From an uncultured Oscillospiraceae bacterium (lineage in GTDB: Bacteria; Bacillota; Clostridia; Oscillospirales; Oscillospiraceae): 61,317 bases of DNA. Under the pieces are notes generated by a model. It made no database searches. It had not been told where the DNA came from and saw only the letters and a program-made list of their open reading frames with translations. This document shows, one piece after another, positions 1 to 8,118 of the stretch (positions are counted from its first letter, which is position 1; every line of letters starts with the position of its first letter). Position numbers and translations under genes: made by a program. The stretch covers positions 1 to 61,317 of the forward strand of contig CAJUOA010000007.1 in assembly GCA_910587785.1 (NCBI GenBank), written 5' to 3'.

Positions 1-24
1 GACTTTTTCCACGCGGAAAAAGTC
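1..24. repeat. Short perfect inverted repeat at window edge
   Basis: GACTTTTTCC and GGAAAAAGTC form a perfect 10-bp stem around a 4-nt loop. It lies downstream of the minus-strand peptidase gene, followed by GC-rich palindromic DNA to position 120. It could be part of a terminator region or an intergenic palindrome; its left context is outside the window. Confidence 0.5.
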
Positions 25-125
25 ACCCGGGGTCCGGGGCCGGGGAGGCCCCGAAGCTGGCAGGGCAGATGAATCCCCCCTGAGAAGAGCAGGACCCGGG
101 GGCTCCCGCCCCCAGGCCCGCTAAT

Positions 126-1169
126 TTACTTAGTAAGGTAAGCGTCCAGCAATTTAAGGGTATTGGCAACACCCTTCCGGTGACTGCGCTCATAGCCGTG
201 AGAAGCATAGACCCCCGGCCCAATGAGCCCGTGGCGCAGGTCATAGCCCGCCCGGAGGGTGGCCTCCACATCAGAGCCGTAGTGGGGATAGATATCCACC
301 GCGAAGTCCGCACCGCCCCGGCGGGCGGCGTCGATGAGATCGCTGACCACATCGTAGTGGTAGGGTCCGCCGCTGTCCTTTGCGCAGATGGAGACCTTGC
401 ACTCGTCGCACTCCAGACCACTCCCGACACAGCCCATGTCCACACTGATGGCCTCGGTGACCCCTGCGGGAACAGAGGCAGAACCACCATGGCCTACCTC
501 CTCAAACACGGTCACATGGACCCACACCCGGCGCTGGGCCTTTACAGTGCCCTCCTGCATCTGCTTGGCAAGACCCAGCAGGATGGCCACAGACAGCTTG
601 TCGTCCAGGAAACGGCTCTTGATATAGCCGGACTCAGTGACCACCGTGCGGGGGTCGAAGCACACGATATCCCCCGTCATGATGCCCAGCTTCTCCACAT
701 CCGCCTTGCTGTGGACCTCCTCGTCAATGACCACCTCCACAGCGTCCCAGCTCCGCTTGGTGCTGTTGTACTCGCCGTTGACGTGGATGGAGGCGTTCCT
801 CAGCTGGCAGGTGCCCGTGTAGACCTTGCCGGAACGGGTGACGATGCGCACATTCTCCGCCTCGCCGTTGTTGGGGTTCATGCCCCCCAGTGCGGTCAGG
901 CGCAGACGCCCATTGCCCATGATCTCCGCCACCATGCCGCCCAGGGTGTCCCCATGGGCCTCCAGCAGGAGGCCGTTCTCCTCCGGCGCGTCCGGATTCA
1001 GGCAGACCAGCACGCCGCCCTTGGTGGTCAGCTCCGGCTTCAAGCCGAGGGAGCGGCAGACCTCCATGATGTACTCCGCCGCCGCCCGGGTGTAGCCCGA
1101 GGGGCTGTCGATGGCCAAAAGCTTTACCGCCTGGTCCACGCTGTAGTCCACGATCTTCTCAAAATCCAT
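126..1169 (-). CDS. M42 family metallopeptidase (glutamyl aminopeptidase/endoglucanase type)
   Basis: A cytoplasmic di-zinc aminopeptidase of the M42 family (347 aa, usual length). Visible metal and catalytic elements in order are LEAHGDTLG (first His-Asp), SRFLDDK (bridging Asp), FEEVGHGG (general-base and metal Glu), VDMG (metal Asp) and the C-terminal SHGYERSH (last metal His). Family members trim N-terminal residues from peptides and usually form large tetrahedral assemblies; that part is family knowledge. The start is supported by GGGAGG ten bases upstream of the ATG. The sortase gene lies 114 bp upstream in the same direction, so co-transcription is possible. The exact peptide preference cannot be read from sequence. 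Confidence 0.9.
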   Translation of the reverse strand: MDFEKIVDYSVDQAVKLLAIDSPSGYTRAAAEYIMEVCRSLGLKPELTTKGGVLVCLNPDAPEENGLLLEAHGDTLGGMVAEIMGNGRLRLTALGGMNPNNGEAENVRIVTRSGKVYTGTCQLRNASIHVNGEYNSTKRSWDAVEVVIDEEVHSKADVEKLGIMTGDIVCFDPRTVVTESGYIKSRFLDDKLSVAILLGLAKQMQEGTVKAQRRVWVHVTVFEEVGHGGSASVPAGVTEAISVDMGCVGSGLECDECKVSICAKDSGGPYHYDVVSDLIDAARRGGADFAVDIYPHYGSDVEATLRAGYDLRHGLIGPGVYASHGYERSHRKGVANTLKLLDAYLTK

Positions 1170-1283
1170 GTCGTTTTTCCTCCCGTTCTGTTCTTACGCC
1201 CTGCAAGCACCGCCGCAGAGCAGAATGATTTCTTCCCTGAGGATATTCTACCACAGGGACACAGAAATGGCAAGCGGTGATTT

Positions 1284-2135
1284 TCACGCGGGCACAGACT
1301 GCCGGGCCACCACCACAAACCGGCCGTTCTCTGTGTGATAGCTGCATGTGGACAGGGTGAGGAGCTTGTCGCCATAGACGGCCTCCACGCCGGTGTCGTA
1401 GAGAGACGCCGCCTTCACCTGGCGGACATAGGCGTCGAACGCCTCCTCCGCAGTGAGGTCCGTATACTGGTAGTACCGAAACACCCCCTCGTCCGCGTCC
1501 GTATAGACCCGGGAGTAAAACACCCCCAGGATCTCGTAGGCCCCCTCCTCCGTGAGGGTGTCAAAGCAGATGACCGGGTGATCCCGGAAATAGGATGCCT
1601 TCTTGTACCGGCCCAGTGAGCCGAACATGGTCCCGTTCTTCATGTGGTGGCCGTAGACGATCACATGGCTCCCCTCCGGCGTGGACCCCGGCCCGATGAA
1701 AAGACACCCGCTGGAGGCATAGTCCCTGTAGAACCCCCGGTGGAGGTAGTACTCCGGGTCCTCCGGCGTGTACATGACCGGATAGTCCAGCTTCGTGCCC
1801 TCAATATACATCCAGCCCGCTAAGTCGTTGTTCTGCTTCCAGAGGGCGTCATACTGGATGAGATGTCCGTTCTCCGCATACCTGGGGAGCTCCGGCTGGA
1901 CCGGGGCCTCCGGCTGGGAGCACTGGCCGAAGGACGGCGCGGACGCATGCCTCCTCTCGGCCGCCGCCCGGACCTCGCGGACCTCCTCCACCAGGAGCTG
2001 GTTGGCCGAGTCCTCCTCTGCCGACTGCGCCAGGTCCCGGACCAGCAGCGCCCCGGAGGCCAAAAACACCGCCCCGCAGGCAAACAGCGCCCACAGCCGC
2101 CACCCGGTCAGACGGTCCCTGATCTTTTTTATCAT
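1284..2135 (-). CDS. srtB: Class B sortase
   Basis: A membrane-anchored cysteine transpeptidase that attaches sorting-signal proteins to the cell wall or polymerises them. The 283-aa protein has a basic N terminus and one transmembrane segment (about residues 8-30), then an extracytoplasmic catalytic domain. The class B signature VYGHHMKNGTMFG holds the active-site His, and TLSTCSY holds the catalytic Cys, with the Arg some residues later (FVVVARQ). An in-frame ATG at 2243 exists, but ATG 2135 has AGGAGG at the right distance and begins directly before the membrane anchor, so I prefer it. No sorting-signal substrate gene is adjacent; the substrate is unknown. Confidence 0.9.
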   Translation of the reverse strand: MIKKIRDRLTGWRLWALFACGAVFLASGALLVRDLAQSAEEDSANQLLVEEVREVRAAAERRHASAPSFGQCSQPEAPVQPELPRYAENGHLIQYDALWKQNNDLAGWMYIEGTKLDYPVMYTPEDPEYYLHRGFYRDYASSGCLFIGPGSTPEGSHVIVYGHHMKNGTMFGSLGRYKKASYFRDHPVICFDTLTEEGAYEILGVFYSRVYTDADEGVFRYYQYTDLTAEEAFDAYVRQVKAASLYDTGVEAVYGDKLLTLSTCSYHTENGRFVVVARQSVPA

Positions 2136-2290
2136 AAAACCTCCTTCCGCCGGGTAGAAAACGTAAATTCTGTGTCCTCCCAGGCCGTCTGGGCTTCGCT
2201 CCCGATTATAGCACGGACAGCGGGCCAAATACAAGTACATCATCGAAGAAAAACGCCGGCGGCTCCGCCTGTGAAAATATTTTCCTCATC

Positions 2291-2331
2291 CCCCGTCAGG
2301 GGTTGCAAACCCTGCAAGAGTATGTTAAAAT
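2291..2331 (+). promoter_or_regulatory. csoR-like promoter with candidate operator
   Basis: TTGCAA (2303-2308), a 17-bp spacer and TAAAAT (2326-2331) make a good sigma-A promoter 30 bp before the metal-sensor start. CCCC-GTCA-GGGG (2291-2302) directly abuts the -35 box and has the C-tract/G-tract form of CsoR-family operators, suggesting autoregulation. The operator assignment is inference. Confidence 0.6.
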
Positions 2332-2361
2332 ATGCGCGATCCAGAGAGGAGGCCCATACAT

Positions 2362-2724
2362 ATGACAGAAGGACCCCAGGAGCGGCCCGCAGCCCTTGAG
2401 CCCGGCCACGCCTATCTGCACGAGCACGGCATCCCCCATGAGCACGCCCACGGCCACTCCCACAGCCATACCCAGACCCGGGCGGTCATCAACCGCCTGG
2501 CCCGGGCCATCGGCCACCTGGAGCGGGTCAAGGCCATGGTGGAGGAGGGCCGGGACTGCGCGGAGGTGCTCATCCAGCTTGCCGCCGTGCGCAGCGCCAT
2601 CAACAACACCGGCAAGGTCATCCTCAAGGACCACCTGGAGCACTGCATCGTCGACGCCGTGCAGACCCAGGACTTTGCCGCCATCGACGAGCTCAACCGC
2701 GCCATCGAGCAGTTTGTCAAGTGA
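2362..2724 (+). CDS. CsoR/RcnR-family metal-sensing repressor with His-rich N terminus
   Basis: An all-helical DUF156-type transcriptional repressor of 120 aa. C66, H91 and C95 reproduce the Cys-His-Cys spacing of the CsoR metal site (25 and 4 residues apart). Before the fold lies a stretch (residues 16-36) with nine His in 21 residues, able to bind Ni, Cu or Zn. The start at 2362 is set by GAGAGGAGG just upstream; an in-frame ATG at 2332 lacks a site. Classical CsoR senses Cu(I), while InrS and RcnR relatives sense Ni using extra N-terminal His. No copper exporter is nearby; the next transcription unit encodes Ni enzymes, which makes nickel an attractive but unproven ligand. A terminator closes the gene. 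Confidence 0.85.
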   Translation: MTEGPQERPAALEPGHAYLHEHGIPHEHAHGHSHSHTQTRAVINRLARAIGHLERVKAMVEEGRDCAEVLIQLAAVRSAINNTGKVILKDHLEHCIVDAVQTQDFAAIDELNRAIEQFVK

Positions 2725-2728
2725 GAGG

Positions 2729-2751
2729 CCGCCCGCTTATGGGCGGTTTTT
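2729..2751 (+). terminator. Intrinsic terminator after the metal sensor
   Basis: CCGCCC, a 6-nt loop, GGGCGG and then TTTTT. It starts five bases after the stop codon and separates the repressor from cooS. Confidence 0.8.
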
Positions 2752-2906
2752 CACGCGCATATCCGCCGGGACGGGCGGAAAAAGCGCTCTCCGCGCCCCC
2801 CGGCTGGAGTTTCTCCAAGTTGTAAAAAAACCGCCCCCTCTTCTTTGTACATTCCGCTGAATTTTCAAAAGCGGCGGAAAAAGACCCCGCAGGGGGGATT
2901 TTACAC

Positions 2907-2935
2907 TTGCTTTTTTCCCTCCGCTTTGTTAAAAT
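2907..2935 (+). promoter_or_regulatory. Promoter for the cooS-cooC-acsB unit
   Basis: TTGCTT (2907-2912), a 17-bp spacer and TAAAAT (2930-2935). The 2752-2906 stretch holds no gene that I can support, only GC-rich short palindromes. The transcript would have a leader of about 70 nt before the mini-ORF at 3012. Confidence 0.6.
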
Positions 2936-3011
2936 GCAAGCAATGTCATTGTGAAAAATACGACAAGACATCCCACCCAGAGACCCACCCATCATCGTAG
3001 AGAAAGGAGCT

Positions 3012-3050
3012 ATGGAAGCACCCAGCCGTGCTTCCCACATTCCGCTATGA
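3012..3050 (+). CDS. 12-codon leader ORF overlapping the cooS start
   Basis: AGAAAGGAGC (3001-3010) is the best ribosome binding site in this region, but it serves an ATG at 3012 that is out of frame with cooS. The 12-aa frame ends with TGA at 3048-3050, overlapping the cooS ATG at 3047 in an ATGA arrangement. The layout predicts translational coupling: ribosomes ending the leader restart at cooS. A sequencing error that splits a longer N terminus is the alternative, but the cooS start at 3047 already gives family-standard length and Cys positions. Confidence 0.5.
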   Translation: MEAPSRASHIPL

Positions 3051-4936
3051 AACTGATCACTGTCGAGCAAATGGAACAGGCCACCGAGCGGCTGCTGGAA
3101 AACGGCCGCAAGGTGGGCGCGGACTCCTGGCAGGAGCGCGTGAAGAACCAGACCCCCCACTGCAAATTCGGCGAGGAGGGCATCTGCTGCCGCATCTGCT
3201 CTATGGGCCCCTGCCGGGTCACCCCCAAGGCGCCCCGGGGCATCTGCGGCTGCGACGTCCACGGCATCGTGGCCCGCAACTACCTGCGCTTCACCGCCGG
3301 CGGCGCCGCCACCCACTCCGACCACGGCCGCTCCATCTGCCACACCCTCTACCAGACCAAGGAGGGCGGCAACTACACCGTCAAGGACCCCGAGAAGCTC
3401 AAGAGGATCGCCGGCGAGTGGGGCATCCCCACCGAGGGCAAGGACATCTATGACCTGGCCCACGAGGTGGCCGAGACCGCCCTCATGGAGTACGGCAAGC
3501 CCTTCGGCCTCCAGCGCTTCCTCTCCCGTGCCCCCGAGCACACCCAGAAGCTCTGGCACGACGCGGGCATCGAGCCCCGGGCCATCGACCGGGAGGTCTC
3601 CCAGTCCCTGCACATGACCCATATGGGCTGCTCCTCCCTGCCGGAGGCGCTGATCCGTCAGTCCCTGCGGGCCGGCCTCTGCGACGGCTGGGGCGGCTCC
3701 ATGTGCGGCACCGAGTTCTCCGACGTCCTCTTCGGCACCCCCAAGCCCGTGGATACCACCGCCAACCTCGGGGTCATGGAGAAGGACATGGTCAACATCG
3801 TCGTCCACGGCCACGACCCCTCCCTCTCCGAGATGATCGTCTTCTACGCCCAGGACCCCGAGATGATCGCCCTGGCCAAGGCCCAGGGCGCCAAGGGCAT
3901 CAACATCTGCGGCGTCTGCTGTACCGCCAACGAGGTGGCCATGCGCCACGGCATCCCCATGGCCGGCAACTTCCTCCAGCAGGAGAACGTGGTCCTCACC
4001 GGCGCCTGCGAGGCCATTGTGGTGGATGTCCAGTGCATCTTCCCCGCCCTGGGGCCCCTCTCCAAGTGCTTCCACACCAAGTTCGTCACCACCAGCGACA
4101 TCGCCCGGATGCCCGACAGCGAGTTCATCCACTTCAGCGAGGAGACCGCCGGTGAGAATGCCAAGGCCATCGTCCGCATGGCGGTGGAGAACTTCAAAAA
4201 CCGCAACCAGGACCTGGTCCACATCCCCGACCTGAAGACCGAGGCCACCGTGGGCTACTCCGTGGAGGCCATCAAGAAGTGCCTGGACGGCGTCACCAAC
4301 ACCCAGGTGGACGTCACCGGCACCATGAAGCCCCTGGTGGAGTGCGTCCAGTCCGGCGTGCTGCGGGGCGCTGTGGCCTTCGTCGGCTGCAACAACCCCA
4401 AGGTCCGCCCCGACACCGCCCACATCGAGCTGATGAAGAAGATGCTGAAAAACGACATCATCCTCGTCGTCTCCGGCTGTGCCGCCCAGGCGGCCGCCAA
4501 GAGCGGCCTCATGAGCAAGGAGGCCAAGGAGCTCTGCGGCGACGGCCTCAAGCGGGTCTGTGAGCTGGTGGACATCCCTCCGGTGCTCCACATGGGCTCC
4601 TGCGTGGACATCTCCCGCATGATGGTCCTGGCCAGCGACATCGCCAAGGACTCCGGCTGGAACATCTCCCAGATCCCCCTGGTGGGCTGCGCCCCCGAGT
4701 GGATGAGCGAGAAGGCCGTGTCCATCGGCAACTACGTCGTGGCCACCGGCATCGACACCTACCTGGGCGTGGACCCCTACACCAAGGGCTCCGAGGAAGT
4801 GACCAACCTCCTCCAGGGCGAGCACGGCATCAAGGACTGGGTCGAGGCCAAGTACACTGTCGAGCTGGACATCGAGAAGCTGGGCGACAAGATGATCGAG
4901 GCCATCGAGGCCAAGCGCGTGGCGCTGGGCATCTGA
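3047..4936 (+). CDS. cooS: Anaerobic Ni-Fe carbon monoxide dehydrogenase catalytic subunit
   Basis: Interconverts CO and CO2 at a [Ni-4Fe-4S] C-cluster, supplying CO to acetyl-CoA synthase or electrons to ferredoxin. 629 aa is the standard CooS length. The N-terminal Cys set C39, C47, C48, C51, C56 (then CGC at 67-69) carries the D- and B-cluster ligands and matches, as I recall it, the numbering of well-studied CODH II. That supports ATG 3047 over the longer GTG-started frame at 2951. C-cluster regions are visible as GVCCTANE, VGCNNP and SGCAAQ segments. It is the first large gene of the cooS-cooC-acsB unit; maturation needs CooC. The monofunctional and ACS-bound forms cannot be told apart by sequence alone, but the neighbours argue for the ACS role. 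Confidence 0.96.
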   Translation: MKLITVEQMEQATERLLENGRKVGADSWQERVKNQTPHCKFGEEGICCRICSMGPCRVTPKAPRGICGCDVHGIVARNYLRFTAGGAATHSDHGRSICHTLYQTKEGGNYTVKDPEKLKRIAGEWGIPTEGKDIYDLAHEVAETALMEYGKPFGLQRFLSRAPEHTQKLWHDAGIEPRAIDREVSQSLHMTHMGCSSLPEALIRQSLRAGLCDGWGGSMCGTEFSDVLFGTPKPVDTTANLGVMEKDMVNIVVHGHDPSLSEMIVFYAQDPEMIALAKAQGAKGINICGVCCTANEVAMRHGIPMAGNFLQQENVVLTGACEAIVVDVQCIFPALGPLSKCFHTKFVTTSDIARMPDSEFIHFSEETAGENAKAIVRMAVENFKNRNQDLVHIPDLKTEATVGYSVEAIKKCLDGVTNTQVDVTGTMKPLVECVQSGVLRGAVAFVGCNNPKVRPDTAHIELMKKMLKNDIILVVSGCAAQAAAKSGLMSKEAKELCGDGLKRVCELVDIPPVLHMGSCVDISRMMVLASDIAKDSGWNISQIPLVGCAPEWMSEKAVSIGNYVVATGIDTYLGVDPYTKGSEEVTNLLQGEHGIKDWVEAKYTVELDIEKLGDKMIEAIEAKRVALGI

Positions 4937-4969
4937 GAGATACATACTGTTTCCAAGGAGGGGGACGCC

Positions 4970-5089
4970 GTGAACATCCGGATCGGACCGGGGACCCTGC
5001 TGGTTCCGGCGGGCCTGCCGGCGGAGGCGGCGGGGTTGTTCCCCACCGGCTCCGTGTCCCCCAGGAAGAAGCAGTCATTTTATTTGTGA
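4970..5089 (+). CDS. Possible 39-aa small protein between cooS and cooC
   Basis: A GTG at 4970 is preceded by AAGGAGGGGG at ideal spacing and opens a 39-codon frame ending in TGA at 5087-5089, just before the cooC ribosome binding site. The product would be Gly/Pro/Ala-rich with a basic end (SPRKKQSFYL). I recognise no family. It could be a real small protein, or a remnant of a longer gene whose start signals survive. Confidence 0.35.
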   Translation: MNIRIGPGTLLVPAGLPAEAAGLFPTGSVSPRKKQSFYL

Positions 5090-5102
5090 AAGAGGAATCC
5101 CT

Positions 5103-5870
5103 ATGAAAGTCGCCATCACCGGCAAGGGCGGGGTGGGCAAGACCACCTTCGCCTCCACCCTCTGCCGCCTCTACGCCGAGGAGGGCCGCACGGTCCTGGC
5201 CGCGGACGTGGACCCGGACGCCAACCTGGGGCTCGCCCTGGGACTGACGGAGGAGGAGGTCAACTCCATTGTCCCCGTCTCCAAGATGAAGGAGCTTGCC
5301 CGGGAGCGCACCGCCGCCAACGAGTCCAACACCTTCTACAAGCTCAACCCCGAGGTCTCCGACCTGCCCGACAAGCTCAGCCGCGACGTCAACGGCGTGA
5401 AGCTTCTGGTCATGGGCACTGTGGACGTGGGCGGGAGCGGGTGCGTCTGCCCGGAGCACGTGATGCTCAAGGCCATCCTCTCGAAGCTGGTCTTCCGCAG
5501 GGACGACGTGGTGGTCATGGACATGGAGGCCGGGCTGGAACACCTGGGCCGGGGCACCGCGTCCATGATGGACCAGTTTATTGTGGTCATCGAGCCGGGA
5601 GCAAGGAGTATCCAGACCTATGAGCGGGTCAAGAGCCTTGCCAAGGACATCGGCGTCACCAAAGTCCGGGTGGTGGCCAACAAGGTCCGGGATGAGCGGG
5701 ACGAGGCGTTTATCCGTGAGCGCATCCCCGCGGAGGACTTTCTGGGGTTTATCCACTACAACGCCGAGGTCATTGAGGCCGACCGCAACGGGCAGTCCCC
5801 CTTTGACTACAGCGACCAGGCCGTGGAGGAGATCCGGGCCATTAAAGAACGTATGGACAACGAGAAATAA
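5103..5870 (+). CDS. cooC: CODH nickel-insertion ATPase
   Basis: A dimeric MinD/ParA-type P-loop ATPase that loads nickel into the CODH C-cluster (and related sites). The 255-aa protein starts with the deviant Walker A GKGGVGKTT, followed by the VDPDANLG switch region. A Cys-x-Cys metal-binding pair occurs in GCVCPEH near residue 113, and the VVMDMEAGLEHLGRG segment is typical of CooC. It lies between its probable client genes cooS and acsB, with 166 bp and 30 bp gaps, so joint transcription is likely. Confidence 0.94.
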   Translation: MKVAITGKGGVGKTTFASTLCRLYAEEGRTVLAADVDPDANLGLALGLTEEEVNSIVPVSKMKELARERTAANESNTFYKLNPEVSDLPDKLSRDVNGVKLLVMGTVDVGGSGCVCPEHVMLKAILSKLVFRRDDVVVMDMEAGLEHLGRGTASMMDQFIVVIEPGARSIQTYERVKSLAKDIGVTKVRVVANKVRDERDEAFIRERIPAEDFLGFIHYNAEVIEADRNGQSPFDYSDQAVEEIRAIKERMDNEK

Positions 5871-5900
5871 AACTCAGTATCGTGAGGAGTGTTATATAAC

Positions 5901-8045
5901 GTGAAAACATTATTCGAGCGCGTTTTCTCCGGAAACGACGAGATGTATGCTTTGGCGGTCAAGGCCGCAGACGAGGCCATGGCAAAGCTGGGCCCCGACG
6001 CCCCCGCCACCTTCGGCGACACCGCCTACTCCCTCCCCTGCTTCTACGCCATGACCGGCAAGAAGGTGGGCACCGTAGGCGAGGCCAAGGCCGCCCTGGA
6101 AAACGAGGTCAAGGCTTTCATGACCCGCAACAGCCGCACCAAGGATATTTTCACCTCCGGCGTGGCCACCGCCCTCTCCGCGGAGATCATTGAGCTCATG
6201 AAGTACGCCATGGCCGGCGGCACCCCCTATGAGGACCCCGTCATGGGCCACTTCACCGACGCCCAGGTCCGTGAGCTGGGCGTGCCCCTGGTCACCCGGG
6301 ACATCCCCGGCGTGGCAGTCATCATCGGCGCGGCTCCCACCGCCGAGGAGGGCGTGGAGCTGGTCAAGAGCTACCAGTCCCAGGGCATCTTCGTCACCCT
6401 CGTGGGCGGCATCATCGACCAGTGCGTGGAGAAGGGCGTGAAGCTGGGCTTCAACGTCCGCAACGTGGCACTGGGCCACGACCTCTCCAGCGTGGCCCAT
6501 GTGGTCAGCGTGGCACTGCGGGCCGCTTTCATCTTCGGCAGCGTCCAGGCCGGCGACTACGAGGCCATGTGGCGCTACACCATGGACCGCGTTTTCGCTT
6601 TCGTCAACGCCTTTGCTCCTGTGGATGACATGACCGTGGCCTGCGGCGCGGGCGCCATCCAGCTGGGCTTCCCCGTTGTCACCAACGACACCGAGGAGAA
6701 CAACATGTTCCGGGTGCCCAAGAGCCTCATCATCCAGCCCGACGTTGCCAAGTTCAATGCCACCAGCCTGGAGGCCCGGGACATCAAGATCAAGATCACC
6801 AAGATCGACATTCCCGTGGCCTTCTCCTCCGCCTTTGAGGGCGAGATCGTCCGCCGGGGCGACATGCAGGTGGAGTTCGACGGCTCCCGCAAGACCGGCC
6901 TGGAGCTGGTGCGGAGCAAGGAGCTCTCCGAGATCGAGGACCACCGCTTCACCCTCATCGGGCCCGACTTCGACGCCTTCGAGCAGGGCAGCAAGGTGGA
7001 CTTCTGCATGGTGGCCGACGTGGCCGGCAAGAACATGACCAGCGACTTCGAGTCCGTCTTTGAGCGCAAGTTCCACGCCTACATCAACTGCATGGAGGGC
7101 GTCATGCACACCGGCCAGCGGGATGTCATCCGCGTGCGCATCAGCAAGGCCGCCTTTGAGGCGGGCGTCCGGGCCAAGGACTTTGCCGAGGTGCTCTATG
7201 CCAAGCTCAAGAGCGACTACGACGCGGTCATCGACAAGTGCGAGGTCACCATTATCACCGATCCTGCCGAATGCAAGAAGTTCCGGGAGGAAGTGGCCAT
7301 CCCTGCCTACGACAAGCGGGACGAGCGCCTGGGCAGCCTCACCGACGAGAACGTGGACCAGTTCTACACCTGCATCATGTGCCAGTCCTTCTCCCCCAGC
7401 CATGTGTGCATCGTGACGCCGGAGCGTCTGGGCCTGTGTGGTGCGGTCAGCTGGCTGGACGCCAAGGCCACCAACGAGCTGGACCCCTCCGGCCCCTGCC
7501 AGGTCGTCCCCAAGGACCACCTCATCGACGAGAACATCGGCCGCTGGGAGGAGGTCAACGAGGCTGTCAAGAAGTACAGCCAGGGCGCGCTGGAGTCCGT
7601 GACCCTGTACTCCATCATGGAGGACCCCATGACCTCCTGCGGCTGCTTCGAGTGCATCTGCGGTATCGAGCCCTTCTCCAACGGCGTGGTCATCGTCAAC
7701 CGTGAGCACGCGGGCATGACTCCCCTGGGCATGACCTTCTCCGAGATGGCCTCCATGACCGGCGGCGGTGTGCAGACCCCGGGCTTCATGGGCCACGGCA
7801 AGCACTTCATCGCCTCCAAGAAGTTCATGAAGGCCGAGGGCGGCCTGGGCCGCATCGTCTGGATGCCCAAGGCTCTGAAGGACCAGGTGGCCGAGCGGGT
7901 GAACCACTCCGCCAAGGAACTCTACGGCGTGGACAACTTCTGCGACATGATCGGCGACGAGACCGTCACCGAGGACGCCGAGACCCTGCTCAACTACCTC
8001 ACCGAGAAGGGGCATCCCGTGCTGAGCATGGAGCCTTTGATGTAA
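5901..8045 (+). CDS. acsB: CO-methylating acetyl-CoA synthase (ACS, alpha subunit)
   Basis: Joins CO, a methyl group from the corrinoid protein and CoA to make acetyl-CoA at the Ni-Ni-[4Fe-4S] A-cluster. From GTG 5901 the protein is 714 aa. C491, C494, C503, C513, C580 and C582 show exactly the spacing (3, 9, 10, 67, 2) of the six A-cluster ligands of the Moorella enzyme, including the C-G-C pair for the distal nickel. GAGGAG 11 nt upstream favours GTG 5901; the frame also has GTG 5889, which overlaps that site. acsC, acsD and acsE are not present here, so the methyl branch must be encoded elsewhere. The gene ends at a strong terminator. Confidence 0.96.
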   Translation: MKTLFERVFSGNDEMYALAVKAADEAMAKLGPDAPATFGDTAYSLPCFYAMTGKKVGTVGEAKAALENEVKAFMTRNSRTKDIFTSGVATALSAEIIELMKYAMAGGTPYEDPVMGHFTDAQVRELGVPLVTRDIPGVAVIIGAAPTAEEGVELVKSYQSQGIFVTLVGGIIDQCVEKGVKLGFNVRNVALGHDLSSVAHVVSVALRAAFIFGSVQAGDYEAMWRYTMDRVFAFVNAFAPVDDMTVACGAGAIQLGFPVVTNDTEENNMFRVPKSLIIQPDVAKFNATSLEARDIKIKITKIDIPVAFSSAFEGEIVRRGDMQVEFDGSRKTGLELVRSKELSEIEDHRFTLIGPDFDAFEQGSKVDFCMVADVAGKNMTSDFESVFERKFHAYINCMEGVMHTGQRDVIRVRISKAAFEAGVRAKDFAEVLYAKLKSDYDAVIDKCEVTIITDPAECKKFREEVAIPAYDKRDERLGSLTDENVDQFYTCIMCQSFSPSHVCIVTPERLGLCGAVSWLDAKATNELDPSGPCQVVPKDHLIDENIGRWEEVNEAVKKYSQGALESVTLYSIMEDPMTSCGCFECICGIEPFSNGVVIVNREHAGMTPLGMTFSEMASMTGGGVQTPGFMGHGKHFIASKKFMKAEGGLGRIVWMPKALKDQVAERVNHSAKELYGVDNFCDMIGDETVTEDAETLLNYLTEKGHPVLSMEPLM

Positions 8046-8072
8046 GAATGATCTTCCTGAAGAAGTGAAAAG

Positions 8073-8110
8073 CCCGCCCGCCGGAATCTGTCCGGCGGGC
8101 GGGTCTTTTT
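8073..8110. terminator. Bidirectional intrinsic terminator between acsB and folT
   Basis: A perfect 13-bp GC stem (8073-8085 with 8091-8103) is followed by a T-run on the plus strand and preceded by AAAA, so it can end both the CODH/ACS transcript and the converging folT transcript. Confidence 0.9.
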
Positions 8111-8118
8111 CTATGTAC

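Noticed and set aside
2951..3046. Longer cooS N terminus from GTG 2951
   Set aside because: The 32 extra residues are Arg/His/Pro-rich, lack a binding site and would shift the cluster Cys away from the usual positions.
2717..4945. Long minus-strand frame (742 codons) opposite cooS
   Set aside because: It is an antisense shadow of the GC-rich cooS gene; composition is Leu/Gly/His/Val-rich without any motif, and cooS has exact catalytic Cys positions.
4970..5089. Truncated ferredoxin (CooF-like) between cooS and cooC
   Set aside because: The frame contains no Cys, so it cannot be a ferredoxin fragment.
5910..8015. Minus-strand frame (701 codons) opposite acsB
   Set aside because: Antisense shadow caused by GC bias at third codon positions; acsB has all six A-cluster ligands.
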